Shown piece by piece: positions 39,610-48,582 of a DNA stretch of 64,000 bases. Position 1 is the stretch's first letter; the number at the start of each line of letters is the position of its first letter. A program made the translations under genes and the position numbers. The notes beneath the pieces are model-generated. The model had not been told where the DNA came from and made no database searches. It worked only from the letters and a program-made list of their open reading frames with translations. The DNA comes from HKCCE3408 sp039191215 (GTDB lineage Bacteria > Pseudomonadota > Alphaproteobacteria > Rhodobacterales > Rhodobacteraceae): the NCBI GenBank assembly GCA_039191215.1, contig JBCCXT010000011.1:15424-79423 (forward strand), in the 5' to 3' direction.

Positions 39610-40995
39610 TCAAACCCGGATAACAGCGCCTGGGTTCATAATCCCCTTTGGATCAATCGCTGCCTTTATCGCGCGCATTGCCGCCAGCTTACCCGGATCG
39701 CCGTACCGTTCCAGATCACTGACTTTCAGCCGGCCGATCCCGTGTTCGGCTGAGACTGAGCCGCCAAGTTCGTGCACCAGATCGTGGATTGCGCGTTTGA
39801 TGGCATCGCGTTTACCGTCGTGATCGGCGCGGCTTTCACCGCGGATCGGAAAGACGTTGTAGTGTAGGTTTCCGTCGCCCAAATGGCCAAAGCAATTGAT
39901 CCGAAAACCTCCGATTTCAGCGATCACACCGGGGCCCCTCGAGATAAACTCCGGGATCGAAGCCACCGGAACGGAGATATCATGGGACGAGATGGCGCCC
40001 ACCTTGCGATTTGCCTCAGGCAGCCGTTCTCTGATCTCCCAAAAATGCGCCTGTTGCGCCTTTGATTGCGCAATCACACCGTCCGGCACCAGTCCTGCAT
40101 TATTTGCGTCTTCGAACAGATGCTCGAGCGCCGCCGCGGCACCGATTGCGCCGACATCGATCAGGCACATCCAATCGGGCCGGTCAGGCCAAGGCTGGCG
40201 CAAATCGATCCCGGTCTCCGCCATGAAATCCAGGCCCTGGCCGGAGATCAGCTCAAAGGCCGACAGGCCCGGCCCGATCCGGGATTGGGCACGTTGCAAG
40301 AGGCCCAAAGCCGCTTTGGGACCCGGCACAACCATCAGCGCGGTCGCGGCCTCGGGGGGCTTTGGATGCAGCCTCAGCACAGCGCGTGTGATGACACCAA
40401 GCGTGCCTTCCGAGCCGATGAGAAGATGGCGCAGATCGTAGCCCGTATTGTCTTTACGCAATGCCTTCAGACCGCCCATGATCTGACCGTTAGGAAGCAC
40501 CGCCTCCAGGCTCAGACACAAGTCACGCGCATTGCCATAACGGATCACACCGACGCCGCCTGCATTGGTCGCCAAAAGCCCGCCGATCCGCGCTGAGCCC
40601 TGGCTGGCCAGGGTCAGCGGAAAAAGCATGCCATGCGCCTCAGCCGCTTCGTGGACATTGGCCAAGATGGCGCCGGCGCCCACCGTGACCGAGCCGCCTT
40701 GCGCATCCACTGGGCCAATCTCGACCATCCGTTCAAGTGACAAAACAACCGGGGCGCCCTGCGGCAGAAGCTGCCCGCCAACAAGGCCCGTCCCCCCGCC
40801 AAAGGGGACAATCGGCGTGCCGTTGGTCGCACATATAGACACGATGCGCGCAACCTCGTCGGTTGAGCCCGGCGCAATGACCGCCGCGGCATGCCCGTGC
40901 CAACGCCCCCGCGGTTCCTCCAGATAAGCGGCACCAGCCTCGCGGAACGCATTTGCTGGCAGCGCATCGGCAAGCGCCTGTCGAATGTCGGTCAT
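39610..40995 (-). CDS. FAD-binding oxidoreductase, GlcD/D-lactate dehydrogenase type
   Basis: The 461-residue flavoenzyme has the PCMH-type FAD domain (VPFGGGTGLVGGQLLPQGAP; GLLATNAGGVGVIRYGNARD; YDLRHLLIGSEGTLGVITRA) and a C-terminal oxidase domain ending with VSAEHGIGRLKVSDLERYG and IMNPGAVI. Members oxidise D-2-hydroxy acids such as D-lactate, glycolate or D-2-hydroxyglutarate; which one is not clear. It is convergent with metG and follows the acetyltransferase gene after a 9-base gap. Confidence 0.9.
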   Translation of the reverse strand: MTDIRQALADALPANAFREAGAAYLEEPRGRWHGHAAAVIAPGSTDEVARIVSICATNGTPIVPFGGGTGLVGGQLLPQGAPVVLSLERMVEIGPVDAQGGSVTVGAGAILANVHEAAEAHGMLFPLTLASQGSARIGGLLATNAGGVGVIRYGNARDLCLSLEAVLPNGQIMGGLKALRKDNTGYDLRHLLIGSEGTLGVITRAVLRLHPKPPEAATALMVVPGPKAALGLLQRAQSRIGPGLSAFELISGQGLDFMAETGIDLRQPWPDRPDWMCLIDVGAIGAAAALEHLFEDANNAGLVPDGVIAQSKAQQAHFWEIRERLPEANRKVGAISSHDISVPVASIPEFISRGPGVIAEIGGFRINCFGHLGDGNLHYNVFPIRGESRADHDGKRDAIKRAIHDLVHELGGSVSAEHGIGRLKVSDLERYGDPGKLAAMRAIKAAIDPKGIMNPGAVIRV

Positions 40996-41004
40996 CGCAT
41001 CCCT

Positions 41005-41589
41005 TCAGCGCGCATCTGTTCGCCCGCGACGATCATGGCGCAAGCTGGCATACAACACGTGGTTGCGCCAACGGCCATTGATCTGCAGGTAGCTTTGCGC
41101 GACGCCCTCATACTTAAACCCTGCCTTTTCCAGCACACCCCGCGAGGCGACATTTTCCGGCAAGCATGCGGCCTCGATCCGGCTGAGATCAAGTGCCACA
41201 AAGGCGTGATGAACCACGCCTTCGATCGCTTCGCGCATATACCCCTGGCGGGCATGATTGACGCCAATCCAATAGCCCAATGTGCCTGCCTGACTTGGGC
41301 CCCGGCGAATATTGTCGAGCGTTATTGCGCCGAGCAGCACGCTATCATCGCGCCGCACCACAAAAAGTGGCATGGCCGAGCCTTGGTTGACCGCGCGTGA
41401 CGCCCAATAGACCCGGTTGGTGAAGCTCTTGCGGGTCAAATGATCGCTCGCCCAGGTCGGCTCCCACGGCTGCAGGAAACTGGCCGAGATATGTCGCAGC
41501 GCCGTCCAATCACGGAAATCAGAATGCTGCGGCATGCGCAGTGTCAAACGCTCGGTCTCAATCCGAGCCGAGCGTTTCCGAATGATCAT
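41005..41589 (-). CDS. GNAT acetyltransferase (RimJ/RimL type)
   Basis: The 194-residue protein has the RimJ-like start IETERLTLRMPQHSDFRDW and the GNAT core LGYWIGVNHARQGYMREAIEGVVHHAF with LDLSRIEAACLPENVASRGVLEKAGF. Such enzymes acetylate protein N-termini, such as ribosomal S5, among others. ATG 41589 overlaps the stop of the M16 peptidase gene (ATGA), so the pair is coupled at the end of the thrC segment. Confidence 0.88.
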   Translation of the reverse strand: MIIRKRSARIETERLTLRMPQHSDFRDWTALRHISASFLQPWEPTWASDHLTRKSFTNRVYWASRAVNQGSAMPLFVVRRDDSVLLGAITLDNIRRGPSQAGTLGYWIGVNHARQGYMREAIEGVVHHAFVALDLSRIEAACLPENVASRGVLEKAGFKYEGVAQSYLQINGRWRNHVLYASLRHDRRGRTDAR

Positions 41590-42851
41590 CACGCGGCAAG
41601 GCGCTCCGCCATTTGCTGCAGGCTGGGCGCCTCGGCCACGGGGCCGTAGAGCGCCATGGCCGATTTCCCGCATCCAGCGATTGTGCTGCCCAGATTGCGC
41701 AGATCGTCCAGCGTGACCGCATCGATCCGAGCCACCGTCTCTTCAAGCGGCGGAACACGGTTCCAGATGCCCATCAGGCGCGCCAGCCGCTCGGCCCGCG
41801 CAGAGGGGCTTTCCAGACCCATCAGCATGCCTGCCTTCATCTGCGCCCGCGCGCGATCAAGTTCAGCGGCTCTGAGCCCATCGGCTGACCGACGCAGCTC
41901 ATCGATTGTCAGACGGGTCAGCTCGGCCAAGTCCTCGGCTGCGGTCCCGGCATAAATCGTCAGCATTCCGGTATCGAGATAGGAGCCTACCTGGGCAAAG
42001 ATCGTGTAACACAGCCCGCGCCGTTCGCGAATTTCTTGGAACAATCTCGATGACATCCCGCCGCCAAGTGCAGTGGCGTAGATCTGGGCAGCATAGACAT
42101 CATCAGAGCGGTAGCCGGGCGCTTCTAACGCAATGGTGAAATGGGCCTGTTCGAGATCCTTGACCTGGCGCCGCTCACCACCAAAAAAGCGCGCCGCGGC
42201 GGGCGAAGATACGGGCTGCGCGACCAGATGGCCAAAGTGAGCCTCGGCCAGTCGCACGATCTGGTCGTGGTCCACCGCGCCCGCCGCCGACACGATCAAT
42301 TGGCCAGGCCCGTAATGCTGGCCCACAAAGGTGCGCAGATCGCCTTGGTCAAAGCCGCGCACGCGGCGCGCCTCACCCAGAATCGTGCGGCCCAAAGGCT
42401 GTTCGGGATAGGCCGCGGCCTGTAGCCAATCGAAGATGATATCGTCTGGCGTATCGTTGGCTTGGCCGATTTCTTGCAAAATCACGCCGCGCTCGACCTC
42501 GATCTCATGCGGATCAAAGGCGGGATTGAGGACAATATCGCTGATCAAATCAAGCGCCAAGGGCACGTCCGCCTGGAGAACGCGGGCATAATAAGCCGTG
42601 GCCTCACGGCTGGTATAGGCGTTGATATAGCCGCCGACATCCTCGATTTCTTCGGCAATGGCCAGGGCGCTGCGTCTGGCGGTTCCCTTAAACGCCATAT
42701 GTTCCAGAAAATGCGCGATCCCGTTCTGCTCGGCCCGTTCGTGCCGCCCGCCGGCTGAGACCCAGACGCCAAGTGCGGCCGATTGCAGACCCGGCATATG
42801 TTCGGTCACGATGCGCAAACCATTGCTCAGAGTATGGGTTTGAACGGTCAC
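41589..42851 (-). CDS. M16-family zinc peptidase (processing peptidase type)
   Basis: The 420-residue protein has the inverted zinc motif in HFLEHMAFKGT (HxxEH, residues about 48-52) with the distal Glu in EVERGVILQEIGQ. This is the beta-type, active, mitochondrial-processing-peptidase-like class. The C-terminal domain shows GGGMSSRLFQEIRERRGLCYTI. Its start overlaps the end of thrC (ATGA), and its stop overlaps the acetyltransferase start. This thrC-M16-acetyltransferase order is common in Rhodobacterales. The natural substrate is unknown. Confidence 0.93.
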   Translation of the reverse strand: MTVQTHTLSNGLRIVTEHMPGLQSAALGVWVSAGGRHERAEQNGIAHFLEHMAFKGTARRSALAIAEEIEDVGGYINAYTSREATAYYARVLQADVPLALDLISDIVLNPAFDPHEIEVERGVILQEIGQANDTPDDIIFDWLQAAAYPEQPLGRTILGEARRVRGFDQGDLRTFVGQHYGPGQLIVSAAGAVDHDQIVRLAEAHFGHLVAQPVSSPAAARFFGGERRQVKDLEQAHFTIALEAPGYRSDDVYAAQIYATALGGGMSSRLFQEIRERRGLCYTIFAQVGSYLDTGMLTIYAGTAAEDLAELTRLTIDELRRSADGLRAAELDRARAQMKAGMLMGLESPSARAERLARLMGIWNRVPPLEETVARIDAVTLDDLRNLGSTIAGCGKSAMALYGPVAEAPSLQQMAERLAA

Positions 42852-44239
42852 GCAAGCACCTCATCAAGGATGTGGGTTTTGATCTGCAACAGGTCATTTG
42901 GGATGCGGGTAACCCGTTCGGGCCGGTCGAAAAGGTCCGCCATCCGACCAGGTAGCGCGGGATGGCGGCCTGTCGCGGCTTCAACGGCTGCGGGGAATTT
43001 CGCCGGATGCGCCGTGGCCAGTGTCACCATGGGCACGGCGGCATCGCGAAATCGCTCGGCAACTTCGAGACCAACCGCGGTATGCGGGCAGACAAGCTCA
43101 GCACTGGTCGCCAACGTGGTTGCGATCCGGGCGCTTGTCTGTACCTCAGAGGCGCGACCGGCAGCAAATCCGGCGGAAATCGCCTCTCGCGCGCCCTGGC
43201 TGATGCCAAACCCACCGGCATCCTTCAGCTCAGCCATAAGCTGGGCAATCGCGCCGCCATCCCGGCCATAGACATCAAAGAGCAGCCGCTCAAAATTAGA
43301 GCTGACCTGGATATCCATAGACGGGCTGATCGACGGCATGACCTCTCCCACCCGGTACTGGCCGCCATTAATCGCGCGGCTGAGAATGTCGTTCTGGTTT
43401 GTGGCCACAACAAGCTGGCTGATCGGCAAACCCATCCGGCGCGCAATCTCACCGGCATAGATATCGCCGAAATTGCCGGTGGGCACGGTGAAGCTCACCT
43501 CGCGGTCGGGGGCCCCCAGCGCGCTTGCGGCCGAAAAGTAGTAAACGACCTGCGCCATCACACGCGCCCAATTGATCGAATTGACAGCTGCCAGGCGCAC
43601 GCCGTCACGAAACTTCGCATCCGCGAACATATCCTTGAGATGGCGCTGGCAGTCATCAAACGTGCCCTCAACCGCGAGTGTGCGAATATTGGCGGCACTC
43701 GGCGTGGTCATCTGCCGGCGCTGCACAGAGCTTACGCGGCCGTGTGGGTAAAGGATCACCACATCCACACCATCGAGTCCTGCAAAGGCCTCAATCGCGG
43801 CCGAGCCCGTATCGCCGCTCGTTGCCCCGACAATCGTGACCCGCTCCTTCCGCCGCTTGAGCACATGGGTCATCATTTGCCCGATGAGCTGCATGGCGAA
43901 ATCTTTGAAGGCAAGTGTGGGGCCGTGGAACAGCTCACAAAGCCAATGGCCGCGGTCGACCTCTTTTACAGGCGCGCGCGCAGCATGGCCGAAATTGCGG
44001 TAAGCCGCCGTGATGAGGGCGCGAAATTCGTCATCCGTAAAGCTGTCGCCGACAAAGGGGCGCATCACCGTAAAGGCAACATCCTCATAGCTTTGGCCGG
44101 CCATTTCCGCGATTTCGTCGCGGCTCAGAACCGGTACATTCTGCGGCACATAAAGCCCGCCATCGGACGCCAGGCCCGTCAGCATCACCTCTTCGAAATT
44201 CAAAACCGGGGCCGATCCCCGCGTCGATACGTAGCGCAT
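42848..44239 (-). CDS. thrC: Threonine synthase
   Basis: The 463-residue PLP enzyme makes threonine from O-phosphohomoserine. The start MRYVSTRG is the usual one. The PLP lysine is in LAFKDFAMQLIGQMM near residue 110, followed by VGATSGDTGSAAIEAFAG, NSINWARVMAQVVYYF and VPTGNFGDIYAGEIARRMG. It is the long bacterial form. It lies downstream of surf1 at the end of the oxidase operon (15-base gap), the classical alphaproteobacterial arrangement. Its stop overlaps the M16 gene's start. Confidence 0.96.
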   Translation of the reverse strand: MRYVSTRGSAPVLNFEEVMLTGLASDGGLYVPQNVPVLSRDEIAEMAGQSYEDVAFTVMRPFVGDSFTDDEFRALITAAYRNFGHAARAPVKEVDRGHWLCELFHGPTLAFKDFAMQLIGQMMTHVLKRRKERVTIVGATSGDTGSAAIEAFAGLDGVDVVILYPHGRVSSVQRRQMTTPSAANIRTLAVEGTFDDCQRHLKDMFADAKFRDGVRLAAVNSINWARVMAQVVYYFSAASALGAPDREVSFTVPTGNFGDIYAGEIARRMGLPISQLVVATNQNDILSRAINGGQYRVGEVMPSISPSMDIQVSSNFERLLFDVYGRDGGAIAQLMAELKDAGGFGISQGAREAISAGFAAGRASEVQTSARIATTLATSAELVCPHTAVGLEVAERFRDAAVPMVTLATAHPAKFPAAVEAATGRHPALPGRMADLFDRPERVTRIPNDLLQIKTHILDEVLA

Positions 44240-44254
44240 GATCCTCTCAGGCCT

Positions 44255-44920
44255 TCAGATCGTTCGTTGTCTGATACGCCAGAGCAAATAGAGAGTCATC
44301 CCAAACCAAACCACAGCCAAGGAAAACCAGGTGACCGCGTAACCCAGATGGTCATTGGGAATGCCCTCGGTGCCAACAGGAAGCGGGCGCGGGCCGTATC
44401 CCGGCTCGATCTGCCGGGCGATGATCAAGACCGGCTCGCTGCCCAATGCCTCGGCCATGGCGGGGACATCGCGGGCAAACCAGATATTGGCCATACGGTT
44501 AGGATCGGGCGTTGAGCCAGTGACTTCATCGGGCCAGTGCAGATTGCCGGTGACATGCGCGGGCCCGCCGCCCGGCACATGCGCCTCGGTCGAGATCAGG
44601 CCGCGATCCACCAGAACCTGGCGTCCCTCGGTCGCAAAGGTCGAGATGATCCGGTAGGCAGCACCGTCTTCGCGGGTGGAGACCAGGACCCGGATTGAGT
44701 CATCGCCAATGAGGCCCTCGGCCTCGACCGGTAGATATCGATCGGCTTCAGGATCCGGCACCTCCGGCAATGCGGTCGGGGCGGCAGCGATACGGGCCTC
44801 GATCTGAGCCAGAACACCCTCTTTCCAGGCCAAACGCTGCACCTGCCAGACGCCAAGTGCTACCAAGACAGCGACACCTGCCACACCGATCACGATCGGC
44901 ACAATCATCCGTTTGAGCAT
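44255..44920 (-). CDS. SURF1 family cytochrome oxidase assembly protein
   Basis: The 221-residue protein has one membrane segment at each end (IVPIVIGVAGVAVLVALGVWQ at the start, GYAVTWFSLAVVWFGMTLYLLW at the end) around a periplasmic domain, the SURF1 layout. The family marks GVWQVQRLAWKEG and GYAVTWFSLAV are seen. It helps insert heme a into subunit I of cytochrome aa3 oxidase. ATG 44920 starts the first membrane helix. It is placed between coxC and thrC, as in Paracoccus. Confidence 0.9.
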   Translation of the reverse strand: MLKRMIVPIVIGVAGVAVLVALGVWQVQRLAWKEGVLAQIEARIAAAPTALPEVPDPEADRYLPVEAEGLIGDDSIRVLVSTREDGAAYRIISTFATEGRQVLVDRGLISTEAHVPGGGPAHVTGNLHWPDEVTGSTPDPNRMANIWFARDVPAMAEALGSEPVLIIARQIEPGYGPRPLPVGTEGIPNDHLGYAVTWFSLAVVWFGMTLYLLWRIRQRTI

Positions 44921-45039
44921 ATCAAGCGTCCGAAATGGGGCGCCTTGCCATGCCACCTGTCGGCCGGATCGCATCTGCGATCCGTTCGGTGAGCGGGGGC
45001 TCGATGCCCCCCGAGCCGAAACCCCGCCTCATGGGCGGC

Positions 45040-45846
45040 CTAGCCCAGACCCCAGACATAAACGGCGGCAAACAAGAACAGCCAGACAACATCGACAAAG
45101 TGCCAGTACCACGCGGCGGCCTCAAACCCGGTATGGTTTTCGGCTGTGAAATGGCCGAACCGCACGCGCAGGTAACAGACAAACAGGAAAATTGTGCCGA
45201 TGATCACGTGAAAGCCGTGAAAGCCCGTGGCCATAAAAAACGCGCCAAAGAACTTGTCGCCACCGAACGTCCAGTCGTGATGGACCAAAAGCTCGTAATA
45301 TTCATACGCCTGCAGACCGGTGAACAGAACGCCGAGAATAATACCGATCGCCAATCCCAACTCGACATCCTTGCGGCTTTCATTATGCACCAGCGCGTGA
45401 TGCGCCCAGGTCACCGCACAACCCGACAGCAGCAAGATCACCGTATTGATCAATGGCAGGTGAAACGGATCGACGGCGTAAAACTCCGCCGGGACATAGG
45501 TCGATCCCTCAAATTCGTTCATCGGGTAAAGCGTGTGTTTAAAGAACGCCCAGAACCAGGCGACAAAGAACATCACCTCGGACATGATGAACATGATGAA
45601 GCCGTAGCGCAGGCCGATCTTGACCACCGGCGTATGATCCCCGGCGGTGTTTTCAGTGATCGTGTCGCCCCACCAACCGACCATGCAGAACAAAACGGCG
45701 GCCAGCCCCATCAGAAACAGCCAAGGCCCGCTGCCATGCATCCACAAAACCGCACCAGCCAGCATGGAAAACGCACCGGCCGCTGCCAAAAGCGGGTAAA
45801 TCGACGGTGGCAAAATGTGGTAGTCGTGCTGTTTTGCTGCGGCCAT
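45040..45846 (-). CDS. coxC: Cytochrome c oxidase subunit III
   Basis: The 268-residue membrane subunit has seven helices and the family signature near the end: GFHGFHVIIGTIFL and HFVDVVWLFLF. The start HDYHILPPSIYPLL and the stretch SEVMFFVAWFWAFF are typical of aa3-type subunit III. It is the fifth gene of the coxB operon and follows ctaG by 14 bases. It stabilises the active site and proton uptake path of the enzyme. Confidence 0.97.
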   Translation of the reverse strand: MAAAKQHDYHILPPSIYPLLAAAGAFSMLAGAVLWMHGSGPWLFLMGLAAVLFCMVGWWGDTITENTAGDHTPVVKIGLRYGFIMFIMSEVMFFVAWFWAFFKHTLYPMNEFEGSTYVPAEFYAVDPFHLPLINTVILLLSGCAVTWAHHALVHNESRKDVELGLAIGIILGVLFTGLQAYEYYELLVHHDWTFGGDKFFGAFFMATGFHGFHVIIGTIFLFVCYLRVRFGHFTAENHTGFEAAAWYWHFVDVVWLFLFAAVYVWGLG

Positions 45847-45860
45847 GTTTCAGGTCCCTC

Positions 45861-46415
45861 TTACTCGGCCAATGCGGCCTGTTCGCTGCGCTCGGGCAGC
45901 TCGATTTGATGGAAAGTATAGCTCAGCGTGATCGCCGGTACATCGGCCGCCTCGGGGTCATTGACCAGCTCGGGATCTACAAAAAAGCTGACCGGCATCA
46001 TGACACGCTCGCCCGGCTCCAGGATCTGCTCTTGAAAGCAGAAGCATTCGATCTTCGAGAAATAGACGCCGGCGGTGAAGGGCGCGACATTAAAGCTGGC
46101 AGAGCCCGCAATGGGCACGCTGGTGGGATTGTAGGCCTCATAAAAAGCCAAACCCGTCTCGCCCAGGCGCACCTCCATTGAGGGCTCTACCGGGCGGAAC
46201 TCCCACGGCATGCCCGCGGCCCGGGATGCATCGAAGCGCACGACAATCGTTCGCTCAAGGATGACATCGCTTGCGGCCTCGGCCACGGCTGTCGTGCCGC
46301 CATATCCCGTGACCCGGCAGAACCAGTCATAAAGAGGAACAGCCGAGGCCGTCAGCGCCACCATGCCGGCCACCACCAGCATCAGCCAGCGTGCGGTGCG
46401 GCCATTGTCGCTCAT
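45861..46415 (-). CDS. ctaG: Cytochrome c oxidase assembly protein CtaG/Cox11
   Basis: The 184-residue copper chaperone is anchored by one N-terminal helix (MLVVAGMVALTASAVPLY), then has the periplasmic Cox11 domain with the copper motif KIECFCFQEQ (CFCF) and the ending FFVDPELVNDP. Cox11 delivers copper to the CuB site of subunit I. ATG 46415 overlaps the stop of the small membrane protein gene (ATGA). Confidence 0.95.
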   Translation of the reverse strand: MSDNGRTARWLMLVVAGMVALTASAVPLYDWFCRVTGYGGTTAVAEAASDVILERTIVVRFDASRAAGMPWEFRPVEPSMEVRLGETGLAFYEAYNPTSVPIAGSASFNVAPFTAGVYFSKIECFCFQEQILEPGERVMMPVSFFVDPELVNDPEAADVPAITLSYTFHQIELPERSEQAALAE

Positions 46416-46603
46416 TGGCCACCCTCGGGGACCGTAATGGACGGGCGTGCGACATGATCGAACGCTTCCATCTCCGCGCCCTGGCGAATCTTTGCAACCG
46501 TCAACCCAAAGACAACGGCGATGAAGCTTGCCAGGCACAGCGCGACGCCGAGATTTCGGCCCGCGCGCCGGCGGTGCAGGTCAGAGGTCTGCGTTATTGC
46601 CAT
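46412..46603 (-). CDS. Small membrane protein of the cox operon
   Basis: This 63-residue protein has one membrane segment (LGVALCLASFIAVVFGLTVAKI, residues about 18-39) and basic residues ahead of it. It sits between ctaB and ctaG, overlapping both (10 bases with ctaB, four with ctaG). A short membrane protein at this place is common in alphaproteobacterial cox operons, and is thought to be an assembly factor. I do not know a proven function. Confidence 0.85.
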   Translation of the reverse strand: MAITQTSDLHRRRAGRNLGVALCLASFIAVVFGLTVAKIRQGAEMEAFDHVARPSITVPEGGQ

Positions 46604-47538
46604 GGGAAGCCTCCCCCCAGCCCGAGTGCTGCATCCGCCAGCAAGGCGGCGAAATGGGCGAACATATACACCAGCGACAGACGGAAAAAACTCTTCTCGA
46701 CCCGGTAGTTATCTGCAATTGCTACCACATCATCGCGCCGCCAGATATGCAAAGCGCCCCATAAAAACGCAGCGTTAAACACACATGCCGTTGCCAGGTA
46801 AGCGGGTCCGGCGATGGGCGTCAACACCAGGCCGAACGCCACCGGCACAAGCACCAGCGAATAAAGTGCGATCTGACGCCTTGTCTCGGGGCGTCCATGG
46901 GTCACGGTCAGCATTGGGATCTTTGCTTCGTGGTAATCGGCTTTCATAAAAAGCGCGAGCGCCCAGAAATGCGGCGGTGTCCACATAAAGATGAGTGCAA
47001 ACATCAAGACCGCCTCGACCCCGATCTGACCTGTTGCGACCACCCAGCCAATGAGCGGTGGGAAGGCCCCCGCCGCGCCGCCAATGACGATGTTCTGCGG
47101 CGTCACACGTTTAAGCCACATCGTATAGATGACCGCATAAAAGAAGATGGTGAAGGCAAGAAGGCCAGCGGCGAGCCATCCCGCGGCGAGCGCGAGCATC
47201 GCCACCGACAGCGCGGCGAGCCCAAGCCCGAGCGACAGCGCCTCACCCGGTGACACGCGCCCGTCCGGGACGGCGCGCGCCCTCGTGCGCCGCATGACGG
47301 CGTCGATATCGGCATCATACCACATATTGAGTGAGCCCGACGCACCGGCGCCCAAAGCAATGAATAGAATTGAGGCAAAGCCGATCATCGGATCGACAGC
47401 ACCCGGCGCCACGATAAGCCCGACCAGCGCGGTGAAAACCACCAGCGACATGACCCGGGGCTTCAAAAGCGATACGTAGTCGCCGAATTGCGCATCGCCT
47501 TCAACCGCGACGGTTTGATTTGTCGTCAGATCGCTCAC
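46594..47538 (-). CDS. ctaB: Protoheme IX farnesyltransferase (heme O synthase)
   Basis: The 314-residue membrane enzyme adds a farnesyl chain to heme b, the first step to heme a. It is of the UbiA family with many membrane helices. Marks: LLKPRVMSLVVFTALVG, then NMWYDADIDAVMRRTRARAVP (the Asp-rich NxxxDxxxD-type site), and YTMWLKRVTPQNIVIGGAAGAFPPLIGW. It follows coxB by six bases. Confidence 0.96.
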   Translation of the reverse strand: MSDLTTNQTVAVEGDAQFGDYVSLLKPRVMSLVVFTALVGLIVAPGAVDPMIGFASILFIALGAGASGSLNMWYDADIDAVMRRTRARAVPDGRVSPGEALSLGLGLAALSVAMLALAAGWLAAGLLAFTIFFYAVIYTMWLKRVTPQNIVIGGAAGAFPPLIGWVVATGQIGVEAVLMFALIFMWTPPHFWALALFMKADYHEAKIPMLTVTHGRPETRRQIALYSLVLVPVAFGLVLTPIAGPAYLATACVFNAAFLWGALHIWRRDDVVAIADNYRVEKSFFRLSLVYMFAHFAALLADAALGLGGGFPWQ

Positions 47539-47544
47539 GGCTGG

Positions 47545-48432
47545 CTACTCTGCGGCGGCCAGTTCGATGAATTCCGGCGCCCGCGTGCCGATGGAGGCAA
47601 ACTCGGCCGCCTCTCCGGCCAGCCAGGCCTCGTATTCTTCGGCCGTGACCGCAAAGACCGTGATCGGCATATAGGCGTGGTTGACGCCACAAAGCTCTGA
47701 GCACTGGCCGAAATACACGCCCTCCTCACCGGGTGCGACTTCGAAATGCAGCTCCGCCAACCGGCCTGGCACGCCGTCCTGTTTCACCCCGAAGGCTGGA
47801 ATCGTCCAAGAATGGATCACGTCCGCAGCGGTGACCTGCACGACAACCGTCTGGCCGGTCGGCACGACCATCGCGGTGTCGGTCGCCAACAGGTACTCGT
47901 CCGGACCATAGCCGTAATCGGCCAATTGCTCCTGTTCGAGCATGAAGGACAGGTACTCGATCCCATGTTCGGGATATTCGTAGCCCCAATGCCACTGATA
48001 GCCGACGGCTTTGACGACCACGTCGGCCTCGGGGATTGTCTGCTGGCGGAACAGGACAGGCAGGCTGAACGCGCCGATCACCACGAGGATGAACAGCGGC
48101 ACGAGCGTCCAGGTCACTTCGATCGGGGTGTTGTGCGAGAAGGTCGCCGGCTCAGGGTTGGCCCGCGCATTATGCCTTACGATGGCGTAGGCAAGCAGCG
48201 CCACGACAAACAGAACAATCAGCGTGATGACCACCAAAAGGAAGTTATCGAGTGCGCGGATATCAAGTGCCGCGCCGGTCACGCCCGGCTGCATGTTGAT
48301 CCCACCGGGGACCGGCGAGCCAAGGATCGGCAAGTCACCACGTATTTCAGTCGTCTGCGCCCAGGCGCTTGCGCCTGTCAGTGCTGCACCAAAACCGGCC
48401 GCAAGACCGGTAAGCTTCCTGCGAAGTGGCAT
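47545..48432 (-). CDS. coxB: Cytochrome c oxidase subunit II
   Basis: The 295-residue subunit carries the CuA centre that takes electrons from cytochrome c. A signal peptide (cut near AWA-QTT, about residue 25) precedes two membrane helices (residues about 60-85 and 105-130). The CuA ligands are in VIHSWTIPAFGVKQDG (His) and FGQCSELCGVNHAYMP (Cys, Cys, His, Met). WHWGYEYPE is the family's aromatic stretch. Start ATG 48432 is preferred over an upstream in-frame TTG. It is the first gene of the operon; subunit I is not in the window. Confidence 0.96.
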   Translation of the reverse strand: MPLRRKLTGLAAGFGAALTGASAWAQTTEIRGDLPILGSPVPGGINMQPGVTGAALDIRALDNFLLVVITLIVLFVVALLAYAIVRHNARANPEPATFSHNTPIEVTWTLVPLFILVVIGAFSLPVLFRQQTIPEADVVVKAVGYQWHWGYEYPEHGIEYLSFMLEQEQLADYGYGPDEYLLATDTAMVVPTGQTVVVQVTAADVIHSWTIPAFGVKQDGVPGRLAELHFEVAPGEEGVYFGQCSELCGVNHAYMPITVFAVTAEEYEAWLAGEAAEFASIGTRAPEFIELAAAE

Positions 48433-48582
48433 AGATGTGTCCTGTTTTGTCAAAGCCGCCGACTACAGCGGCTCTGTTGCGTTCCAACTCGCGCGGAACA
48501 TATACAGATGAGCCCGCCCGAAAACACTGGGCTAAATGTCTCACCCGAAGCCGCCCCCGACCGTTGCGCCAGGAAACTCCAG

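Noticed and set aside
42962..44515. Long open frame (517 codons) opposite thrC
   Set aside because: It runs antisense to threonine synthase, and its product resembles no family.
44935..45909. Open frame of 324 codons opposite coxC
   Set aside because: It is rich in charged residues, antisense to a clear cytochrome oxidase subunit and without a ribosome site.
47746..48582. Very long N-terminal extension of tldD
   Set aside because: The frame runs back through the antisense of coxB, and ATG 48583 with AGGAAA fits the family start.
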